Shown here: piece after piece, positions 28,476-35,802 of the stretch | How the letters are laid out: every line of letters starts with the position of its first letter | How positions within the stretch are numbered: position 1 is the stretch's first letter | NCBI RefSeq assembly: GCF_030409215.1 | Contig: NZ_JAUFPL010000034.1 | Coordinates: 316,879-380,878 of the forward strand | DNA from: Halomonas ramblicola | GTDB taxonomy: Bacteria; Pseudomonadota; Gammaproteobacteria; Pseudomonadales; Halomonadaceae | Direction of reading: 5' to 3' | Length of the DNA stretch: 64,000 nucleotides | Program-made: the position numbers and the translations under genes | Notes under the pieces: model-generated | Databases searched by the model: none | Told to the model about the DNA's origin: nothing | Seen by the model: the letters and a program-made list of their open reading frames with translations, nothing else

Positions 28476-28599
28476 GACTGACACTCCCGTATCGAGCAAG
28501 CCACCCCCGACCACAGGGTACGAAGAGCGGACTCATCCGGGGGTTCTCGCTGCACGCCCCCACCCACCGACACAGGCGCAGGACCGAAGCACATGCTGT

Positions 28600-28641
28600 G
28601 TACGCTAGCGCACGGAAGCGACGCCGTCACGCCACTACGCT
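28600..28641 (+). promoter_or_regulatory. Promoter B of the Crp-like motif set
   Basis: GTACGCTAGCGCAC (28600-28613; palindromic except one pair), then 22 bp, then TACGCT (28636-28641), a -10 keeping the three key positions TA...T. Predicted start near 28648, motif centre at -41.5. No comparable -10 exists on the other side, so it points toward the PAS-GGDEF gene. Confidence 0.55.
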
Positions 28642-28682
28642 CGCTGGATACCAGCCAAGCGCTCCAGGGCTCGGGTCAGGCG

Positions 28683-29964
28683 ATGCCGTCCCACAGGCAG
28701 AACAGGAAACCGGCTCATGGTAGTCCCAATGTTTCTGATGGTCATGTCTCCGGTCTCACAGCCTCGAGCGTCGTACCGGGCCACGCCGCTCTTGTCTCAC
28801 CTCTGGGCGCGCGGCCCATGGCTCATGCGCCTTCCCGGGCCGAGTGCATGAAAGACGACCCGATGCTTCAGGGCAGCGCCTGGACGCCGCTTCCTTCCGC
28901 CTCCTTAGGCAGCGAGGAGCCGGTGCGGCAAGATCACCCCCAGATCCACGCCTCGAGACGGGACGTCGCGGCCGCCCTGGATGCCGAGATGGCATGGACT
29001 CGGGTGGCCCTCGACGCCATTGGCGATGCCGTCCTGACCATCGACCTTCACGGCACGGTCACCTACATGAACCGAGTGGCTGAAACCCTGACAGGCTGGT
29101 CGGAGCCGGAGGCGATCGGCAAGCCACTTTCCCGCGTGTTCCACCGTGTCGATGGCAAGACACATCAAACGACTACCCCCCCCTGGGCAACGCGCCATCG
29201 AGGAGAACAACACGGTAGGCCTCGCCCTGGATTGCGTGCTGGTCCGCCAGGATGGCAGCAAGCTCGAGATCGAGGATTCAGCGGCGCCCATCCATGACCG
29301 GGAAGGTCGAGTCACCGGCGCCGTGATCGTGTTCCACGACGCCACTCGGTCACAGGTCATGTGGGAGAGGATGGCCTACCTGGCGCAGCATGATGCGCTC
29401 ACCGGCCTGCCCAATCGTGCCCTGCTGACGGAACGGCTCTCCCGAGCCATTGGCCTGGCCCGACGACACCGACACCTGGTCGCCCTGCTCTATCTTGACC
29501 TTGATGCCTTCAAGCCCATCAATGACTCGCTCGGCCATGCCTTGGGCGACAGCCTGCTAAAGGCGGTTGCGGGCCGCCTTCAGGACTGCATGCGCGACAT
29601 CGATACCGTCTGCCGTCAGGGGGGCGACGAATTCGTGATCCTGCTTGCCGAGATCAGGCAACCCGAAGATGCCACCAGGGTCGCGGAGAAACTGCTCGCC
29701 GTCCTGAGCAGGCCATACCGTATCCATGGTCATGCACTCCTCATCACGCTCAGCATCGGCATCAGCCTCTACCCGGATGATGCCGACGATGTCGATACCC
29801 TCATGCACAACGCCGACATGGCCATGTACCACACCAAGCGAAATGGCCGAAATGGGCATCAGTGCTTCACGGCCGAGATGAATACCCTGCCCATCCAACG
29901 AAGGCGGATCGACCCGAGTCTGCACCGGCCCCGCCAGCCGTCGCAATTCGTTTTCGACTTCTAG
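28683..29964 (+). pseudogene. PAS-GGDEF diguanylate cyclase, frameshifted at a C8 tract
   Basis: Two overlapping frames together make one protein. The first (to about 29183) ends in a PAS domain (VALDAIGDAVLTIDLHGTVTYMNRVAETLTGW ... VFHRVDGKTHQTTT). The second continues it (GQRAIEENNTVGLALDCVLVRQDGS) and carries the GGDEF domain with GGDEF and the RDID inhibitory site five residues before it. Joining at the C tract 29176-29183 with seven C's instead of eight restores the PAS alignment without gap. The start is uncertain: ATG 28683 is the first in frame after the predicted transcript start, but its Shine-Dalgarno is poor. Would synthesise c-di-GMP if in frame. Confidence 0.75.
29176..29183 (+). 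repeat. C8 homopolymer at the frameshift of the PAS-GGDEF gene
   Basis: Eight consecutive C's exactly where the reading frame must shift. Loss of one C fuses both halves. Such a tract could slip during replication (phase variation) or transcription, or reflect an assembly error. Confidence 0.7.
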
Positions 29965-30007
29965 CCGAAGATCGTTCCACCAGGCCTCCTCAGGAAGTGA
30001 GGCGCCA

Positions 30008-30049
30008 TGTACGCCAGCGCACAGATGGGAGGCCACCCATGCCATACCC
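30008..30049 (+). promoter_or_regulatory. Promoter C of the Crp-like motif set
   Basis: GTACGCCAGCGCAC (30008-30021), 22 bp, then TACCCT (30044-30049). Predicted start near 30056 and motif centre at -41.5. An 8-bp inverted repeat CACCCATG/CATGGGTG (30033-30040, 30053-30060) brackets the -10. It is followed by the 24-residue membrane peptide gene. Confidence 0.55.
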
Positions 30050-30182
30050 TCAACATGGGTGTGGCAAGGGAACAGCCTGTACAGGGAGTTGCGCCACGCG
30101 TCGCACGGACTGCGACGCCATCATGACACGAACCATCCCGCAGCATCCTGAAACAGGAAAATGCCCCGCAGAGGAAAGCTTC

Positions 30183-30257
30183 ATGAACAACATCGTCTAT
30201 ATCGTCGGCGCAGTCGTCATCGTGATGGTGATTCTCTCCGTTCTCGGTCTTCGTTGA
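30183..30257 (+). CDS. 24-residue single-span membrane peptide
   Basis: MNNIVYIVGAVV... ending SVLGLR, 24 residues, nearly all one hydrophobic helix. AGAGGA lies about 7 nt before ATG 30183. From memory, near-identical short peptides of unknown function (M-x-x-I-I-Y-I-V-G ... SFLGLR) recur in many proteobacteria. It lies about 127 nt downstream of predicted promoter C. A longer in-frame reading from 29862 exists but has no merit. Confidence 0.75.
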   Translation: MNNIVYIVGAVVIVMVILSVLGLR

Positions 30258-30343
30258 GACAGGCGAAGAGCGAATCGAGTGGCAAGACAGCTCGGTGAAG
30301 CCGGGAAGCTGCAAGCCGAGCCCCCTCTCACTGGAGACACCCC

Positions 30344-31674
30344 GTGACCATCATCAAGGGATTCGTGGTCCTGCTCGTTCTGTTCGGCCACATCGCGCTG
30401 GCCAGTGCCGATGACGGCTACACCGACGCCCTGAGGACCTACGAGCGTCAGGAGTACCACCAGGCATTGCAGATGTTCGACCGGCTTGCCACCACTGGCG
30501 ACGCCGAGGCCCAGTACATGCTGGGGCAAATGCACGAGGCCGGCCAAGGGACGCCCAGGACTTCGTGGAGGCACACAAGTGGTACAACCTGGCCGCGGCT
30601 CGCGGCCACCGCCATGCCGCTGCAGCGCGCGATGCAGTGGCGGCGCGGATGACCACGCAACAGATCAGCGAGGCCCAGCAGACAGCCCGCGCCTGGCAGC
30701 CAAGGGCGACACCGTCACGCATAGCGCCCGACTCCTTGCCTCCCGTCGAGAGCCTGTCCGGCCAACAGCTGGTGGCCGAAATCCAGCGTGAACTCAACCG
30801 GCTCGGCTACGAGGCCGGCCCGGTGGACGGTCTCATGGGAACTCGCAGCCGTAATGCGATTCGCGATTACCAGGGCACGGTGGGCCTGGCCCAGGACGGT
30901 CAACCGACGACGGCACTGCTGGCGCGATTACGGCAGACGGGCCAAGAGCCGGCGGCCACGGCGCCATCCGAGCCGGAGCCGACACCGGCAAGACGGGTCG
31001 TCCTGGACGATGCCTTCGGTGACGGCGATTTCCGGCGCAACCCACCCTGGACCGTGCTCAGCGGACGCTTCGACATCGATGATGGTGGATTACGCAGCAT
31101 CGTCGAGAAACCGCAGGTGGTCACGCCTGCCTCACCGACGCTCCGCCCGGAGCGACCGGAGGAGATCGGCCTGGCGATGCTCCAGTTGATCCTCGAACAG
31201 GCGGGTGGGCGGGCGCCAGAGGCGGCACCGCCGGTGGCGGCGGAAGTCGAGTTCGAGGAAGCCGCCCGGATCTTCGTCCATGCACCGGTCGACAACGCCT
31301 TCAGACTGGAGTTGGAACTGGCCTCCTACCAGCGCCCGGGCAGCCTGGAAGCGGGGTTGTTCCAGGGCAACCAGCCCGGTGGCGGCTACCGCCTGGTCTA
31401 CAATCCCGGCTCACGGCCGGGACTCAGCCTGGTACGGCTGACGGCCGATGGGGGCGAGGTGATCGCCAGCAGTGAGGGCACGCTCGACCTCGAGGATGGC
31501 CGCTTCCATACGCTGAGCTGGACCCGCGACGAGAGCGGGAACATGCAAGTCGGGGTGGATGGCCGGCGTGTGCTGCAGGCACAGGATCGGCGCCTGCGCC
31601 AAGGCTTCCAGGGCTTCACGCTGGTGAATCATGGCGGCGATTACAACCTCCGCCGGGTACGGCTGGAGCATTAG
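30344..31674 (+). pseudogene. Exported Sel1-repeat / peptidoglycan-binding / LamG-like protein, frameshifted
   Basis: Starts with GTG 30344 (GGAGAC upstream) and a signal peptide (IIKGFVVLLVLFGHIALASA). A Sel1/TPR-like repeat follows (AQYMLGQMHEAGQGTP / QDFVEAHKWYNLAAARGH) that is split by a one-base loss at the CCC 30554-30556; adding one C restores it. The second frame then carries a PG_binding_1 domain (LVAEIQRELNRLGYEAGPVDGLMGTRSRNAIRDYQ) and a C-terminal beta-sandwich domain (about the last 210 residues, DGDFRRNPPWTVLSGRFDIDDGGL). As read it yields a truncated 102-residue product plus an untranslated remainder. Confidence 0.75.
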
Positions 31675-31696
31675 GGCCGAGAGGGCCCCATATCGA

Positions 31697-31733
31697 CAAA
31701 GCGCCCTCGCTTTCTGGAAGCGAGGGCGCTTTG
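31697..31733 (+). terminator. Strong terminator, probably bidirectional
   Basis: Perfect 16-bp stem CAAAGCGCCCTCGCTT / AAGCGAGGGCGCTTTG with loop TCTGG, followed by TTT on the plus strand. It ends the Sel1-protein transcript. Before integration of the element it would also have lain directly downstream of the tRNA-Lys genes, so it may be their displaced terminator. Confidence 0.8.
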
Positions 31734-31742
31734 TTTGGCAAT

Positions 31743-31757
31743 CTGGTGGGTCGTGTA
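31743..31757. repeat. Left attachment site of the integrated element (att core copy)
   Basis: CTGGTGGGTCGTGTA, identical to 42325-42339, which is the 3' end of tRNA-Lys (including the CCA complement). The bases on either side of the 15-mer differ between the two copies, so this is the extent of the direct repeat. It also forms an inverted repeat TCTGGTGG/CCACCAGA (31742-31765). Confidence 0.88.
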
Positions 31758-31820
31758 TCCACCAGAATGAACCGCCCATCCTTGCTATAGCGGTATTCTT
31801 ACACCTTTACCGCCTGCCTG

Positions 31821-31840
31821 TGCCCCCATACATGCCCCCT
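31821..31840 (+). repeat. Arm-type integrase site, left end
   Basis: TGCCCCCATACATGCCCCCT, 64 bp inside the left att core. It differs in one base from the same-orientation copy at 42193-42212 near the other end. Paired ATGCCCCC-type repeats at both termini fit arm sites of the tyrosine integrase. Confidence 0.6.
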
Positions 31841-32245
31841 CAGTCAACCGAGTGGCACGGTGCTAATCGGCGGTTAATAAAATGACCACCCAGCGCCAGC
31901 GTTTTTGTTCAAAACAGGGGTCCGGAATTGCGATTCCGACGGTATTTTGCCCCCTTCGTCGCACCAGTTCCGCATCCCGACAAGGCCAAACCGCTCTAGA
32001 ATGCGGGTTTCAGAGGGGTAGGAACCGGAACCGGAGGCCTGAAAATGTCTGACAAATAGCGAAATCCCGGGACTCTGCGTCCCCGCAGGCCCGGGGGATG
32101 GCCAGGAGGACCCTATGATATTGACCACAGGGGCGCCGCCTTTCAGCCGCGCATGGCGACCACAAGACCGAAGTGAGGCTGGCTCACTTTGGTCTGCGCG
32201 CCAACGGCCGAGGCGTGAGCAATTTGCGTACCCCTTGCCGTGCAC

Positions 32246-32722
32246 TCACTGAATCCCCCTGGGTCCGCGCTGCTGCAGGGTCTTCAGCCGCAAGGCCTCG
32301 GCCTGGTGCTGCTCCGCCTCTTTCTGCAGCGCTAGCTCCTGCTTCACCAACGAGGCGTGCGCCTCGATCAGAAGGGCCAGGGCCTTTTCGAGGTTGACCA
32401 ACATCTGCCCCTCGCCTTTGCGAAGCGCTTCGTCCCTATACTCGATCAGCGCCTGCGTGAGCCTGTCATATGCCCTGACACCCTCCCCCCGGGGGGCTTC
32501 TGAAAACGCCAACGCAGCTGCCTTCACGTGAGGGCAGGACAGCCCTTTCAGGTTGGCCAGCATCGAAGTGAGGGTGTTCCATGTCTTCACCCGGTCGTCG
32601 TGAACTCTCTTCTGCATCCGTTGAGCGCCAGCCAGGCGAATCACCTGCTCAGCGTACTGCTGGGCAAGATCCAGGTCGGCGCCGCCCTGGCTACCCCCCG
32701 GGGGGTTCATTTTGTCAGGCAT
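32246..32722 (-). CDS. Phage-associated hypothetical protein downstream of the tape measure
   Basis: 158 residues, MPDKMNPPGGSQGGADLDL..., almost wholly helical and charged. A C-terminal coiled-coil-like stretch runs EKALALLIEAHASLVKQELALQKEAEQHQAEALRLKTLQQ. ATG 32722 lies one base after the tape-measure stop, with GGAGGAG upstream inside that gene, so translation is coupled. No family recognised; position suggests a tail or tail-assembly partner. Confidence 0.65.
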   Translation of the reverse strand: MPDKMNPPGGSQGGADLDLAQQYAEQVIRLAGAQRMQKRVHDDRVKTWNTLTSMLANLKGLSCPHVKAAALAFSEAPRGEGVRAYDRLTQALIEYRDEALRKGEGQMLVNLEKALALLIEAHASLVKQELALQKEAEQHQAEALRLKTLQQRGPRGIQ

Positions 32723-32723
32723 G

Positions 32724-35588
32724 TCATGCTCCTCCGCTGTTGAGGCCGAGCAGGAATTCCGCGCCCTCGGCATTGGCGCGTAGCTGGATCTTCTCGAGGA
32801 TCTCCCACAGGATCATCTCCAGCGCCGGCTCCAGGCCGGTGGAGTCGATCTTGATCAGCCCCTCGCCGTTGCGCAGGGCCTCGGTGCGGGCCTTGAGGTT
32901 CTCGGTCTGTGCCTTGACGTATTCGTTCTGGGTCTTGATCGCGGCTTCGCGGCTCTCCTGCTCCTTGCGGATGGCGCTGTCGAGGCTGACCTCATTCCAG
33001 CGGCTCAGGTCATCATTGCCGAAGCGGTCATCGAACAGGCCGCCCAACACCTGCCCGGTGCTGTCGACCGTGGTGGCCAGCGACGACATCACCGCCTCGA
33101 CTTTCTTCGCCTCCGCCTCGATCTCGGCCACGCGGATGTCGGCGGAGAACTCCATGGCCTTGATCGTCTCGTTGGAGGCCAGCTCCATGGCGGTCTTCTG
33201 GAACTTCTCGAGTTCCTTGGACCCCTCCTCGAACTCGCCGCTGGTCTCCTTGGCCGAGCCGCCCAGGATCTCGATGGCCCCCGCCGCGCCTTCGCCGCCG
33301 TTCTTCACGTCCAGCAGCTTACCCTCCAGCTGCTTGAACACGTCCTCGCTGATCAGGCCGTCACGGAAGCCGGCGCGCAGGCTCTCCAGGGCCTGATCGA
33401 CCGCCTCGAAGTTCTGCCGGGCCCCGTAGACGCCATCCCCCAGGTTCTCCCAGGAGGTGGTGGCCTCCAGGGCGTCCTTGGCCATGTCGCGGAAGGCCTC
33501 GTCGAACGTCTGCCCGGTGCCCTCGGCCTGGCCGCCGGCCTCGCCCAGCGCCTCGCCGACATTGGCCACCTCCAGGGCGGCATCGATGGCGGCCTGGCTG
33601 AGCTGCTTGGCCGCGGCCTCGCCGTCGGTGCCCATGCCCTCGGCGGCGGTGGCCACCGCGATCGCCGCGTTGACCGCCTCCTGGCTCACCGTCTCGAGGT
33701 CGGCGGCGGCCGCATCGCCCCAGCCGAAATGATCGCTCAACCCGACGTAGGCCTCGGCGATCTTCTGCGTGGCGAACAGCGAGAACTCGGTCGCCTTGCG
33801 CTGGGCGCCCTCGGTCTTGTCCAACTCCTCCTCGAGCTCGTCGGAGAAGGTCAGCTTGAATTCATTGAACTCCTGGACCCGGTCATACAACTGCTTGATG
33901 GCGAAGGCGGCGCCCAGGCCGGCCCCCCACAGCCCCGCAGTGCTGGAGGTGCCCAACGCCCCGGTCAGCTTGCCGGCAGCGGCGGTCATCGCCGGGATGG
34001 CCCCCTTTTTGCCCGCCAGACTATTGGCGATGCTCAGGAAGGAGCTGAAGGCGGAGAGCACCGTGGTCAGCACCAGCGCGCTGCCGCCGATCTTGCCGAT
34101 CATCTCGACCCAGGCCGGGTCGATCTCCATGATCCAACCGGCCAGGTCCGCCAGTTGCTCGATGAAGGGCCCGATGGCGGTGATCGCCCCGGCGGTGTAC
34201 TCGCTGAGCAGCTCGAAGCCGGTGCCCAGCTTGGTGATCACCTGCGCCAGCCCCTCGGCGGTGGTCAGGTCGGCGCCGTCGAACAGCTCCGAGACGGCCC
34301 CGCGGATCGCCTCGATACCGTTGAGGAAGCCCGACCAATCGGCCATCTCCAGCGCCTCGGGCAGATTCCGGGCGACCTCCTGCAGGGTGGCCTCCACGTC
34401 CTGGAAGACGCTCTCCAACTGGGCGGTGAATTGGCTCAGCTGGCCGTCGTCGAGCGAGGCGCCGATGGCGTTGAAGATGGCGGCGATCGCCTCCTGAATC
34501 CCCGAGAACTCGTCGAGGACCGGGGCGCCGATACCGATCAGGGTGGTCTCGATCGCGTTCTTGATCTTCTGCGTTCCCTGTTCGACGGTGCCCGACATCT
34601 TGTCGAAGGCCTCGGCGGTGGCGCCGGCCTTTGCGTCCATGTCCTCCAGGTTGGTGGCGAACTGGTCGGCGACGGGCCCCACCAGCGCCAGCACCGCTCG
34701 GGTGGCCTCGGTGGAGCCGAACAGGGTACGCATCTGCTCTTCGCTGCCGCCGGTCGCCTCCGCCAGGTCACCCAGGAAGCCCTCGAGGCCCTTGGTGCGT
34801 AGCGCAGTGGTGTTGAACTCCACGCCCAGCTCGTCGGCGAGATCCTTGGCCTGCTGCGAGGGGCCCAGCACCGAGGTGAAGGCGGCGCCCAGCTGCGTTA
34901 CCGCCTGGCTGGTCGAGAGGCCGGTGGTGGTCAGTGCGGAGACCGCCGAGGCCGCGGTGTCAAAGTCGACACCCAGTTGGGCCGCCAGGCTGGTGATCTG
35001 CGGCAGGCTGCTGGCCAGCTCATCCACCGTGGTCATGCCGTTCTTCATGGCCACGAAGTAGGTATCGGTGTACTGCGTTGCCTGGTCTGCCTCCGCCCCG
35101 TAGGCGTTCAGCACCCCCGAGAGGCCTTTCGACGCAGTCGACAAGTCCGTCTTGCCGCCGACGGCGAGCTGCTCGGCTGCTGCCAGCAGCCGCAGCGACT
35201 CCTCCGTGTCCGCGCCAGCCGAGATCAGAGAATAGAGCCCGCTGTTCACGGTCCCGATCGCCTGGGTCGAGGTCGAGGCATAGTCGAGGATGTCGCCGCG
35301 GAACTGCTCCAGCGCTTCGGCCGGCATATCCACCAGGGTGGTGATCTCACGGAAGCCAGCATCGAAATCACCGGCTACCTTCACCGCCACGCCGGTAACG
35401 GCCGCCCCGGCCGCCAGGAGGGCCGTCTCGAACTTGAGCACACCCACGGTAAGATCGGCCAGGGGCTGGGCGGCCTGCTGGACCGCCCCCGACAAGCTGT
35501 CGAGCTGGCGGGTCGCCGAGGTGACGCCCGTCCCCATCTGGTCGACGCCCTCGAAGATGATGGCGACGGTCTTCTCCAGGTCTGCCAT
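32724..35588 (-). CDS. Phage tail tape measure protein
   Basis: 954 residues, close to the usual size for a siphophage or myophage tail-length determinant. The tape-measure core is at about 50-330 (FETALLAAGAAVTGVAVKVAGDF, ITTLVDMPAEAL, LSTSQAVTQLGAAFTSVLGPSQQAK, GGSEEQMRTLFGSTEATRAVLALVG). Long helical repeats and a hydrophobic block around residues 485-560 (IGGSALVLTTVLSAFSSFLSIA) follow. TAGGAG upstream of ATG 35588. Intact although the rest of the tail genes is missing. Confidence 0.9.
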   Translation of the reverse strand: MADLEKTVAIIFEGVDQMGTGVTSATRQLDSLSGAVQQAAQPLADLTVGVLKFETALLAAGAAVTGVAVKVAGDFDAGFREITTLVDMPAEALEQFRGDILDYASTSTQAIGTVNSGLYSLISAGADTEESLRLLAAAEQLAVGGKTDLSTASKGLSGVLNAYGAEADQATQYTDTYFVAMKNGMTTVDELASSLPQITSLAAQLGVDFDTAASAVSALTTTGLSTSQAVTQLGAAFTSVLGPSQQAKDLADELGVEFNTTALRTKGLEGFLGDLAEATGGSEEQMRTLFGSTEATRAVLALVGPVADQFATNLEDMDAKAGATAEAFDKMSGTVEQGTQKIKNAIETTLIGIGAPVLDEFSGIQEAIAAIFNAIGASLDDGQLSQFTAQLESVFQDVEATLQEVARNLPEALEMADWSGFLNGIEAIRGAVSELFDGADLTTAEGLAQVITKLGTGFELLSEYTAGAITAIGPFIEQLADLAGWIMEIDPAWVEMIGKIGGSALVLTTVLSAFSSFLSIANSLAGKKGAIPAMTAAAGKLTGALGTSSTAGLWGAGLGAAFAIKQLYDRVQEFNEFKLTFSDELEEELDKTEGAQRKATEFSLFATQKIAEAYVGLSDHFGWGDAAAADLETVSQEAVNAAIAVATAAEGMGTDGEAAAKQLSQAAIDAALEVANVGEALGEAGGQAEGTGQTFDEAFRDMAKDALEATTSWENLGDGVYGARQNFEAVDQALESLRAGFRDGLISEDVFKQLEGKLLDVKNGGEGAAGAIEILGGSAKETSGEFEEGSKELEKFQKTAMELASNETIKAMEFSADIRVAEIEAEAKKVEAVMSSLATTVDSTGQVLGGLFDDRFGNDDLSRWNEVSLDSAIRKEQESREAAIKTQNEYVKAQTENLKARTEALRNGEGLIKIDSTGLEPALEMILWEILEKIQLRANAEGAEFLLGLNSGGA

Positions 35589-35613
35589 GGTCAGCTCCTA
35601 CAAAAAAGGCGGG

Positions 35614-35745
35614 TCACCGCCAACTGCGTGCCCAAGCAAGAGACACAGCCGGCGAGACCCGCCAGAGTGATGCCGCGCCCTGAAGTTCGCGGCACCGCGT
35701 GGGCTTGGTGGTGAAGGAGTCTGCAGCCATGCCGTGGAACTGCAT
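35614..35745 (-). CDS. Possible 43-residue phage ORF between capsid and tape measure
   Basis: MQFHGMAADSFTTKPTRC..., 43 residues, with GAGGTGG about 7 nt before ATG 35745, filling the gap between the capsid and tape-measure genes. At its 3' end the minus strand reads GACCCGCC followed by six T's, with the complement GGCGGGTC about 31 nt earlier, a terminator-like arrangement with a long loop. No homology can be claimed. Confidence 0.35.
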   Translation of the reverse strand: MQFHGMAADSFTTKPTRCRELQGAASLWRVSPAVSLAWARSWR

Positions 35746-35802
35746 TACGCCACCTCGCCCGAACAGTCGCGCCCGCAATACGCGACTGGCCACTACGCTC
35801 GG

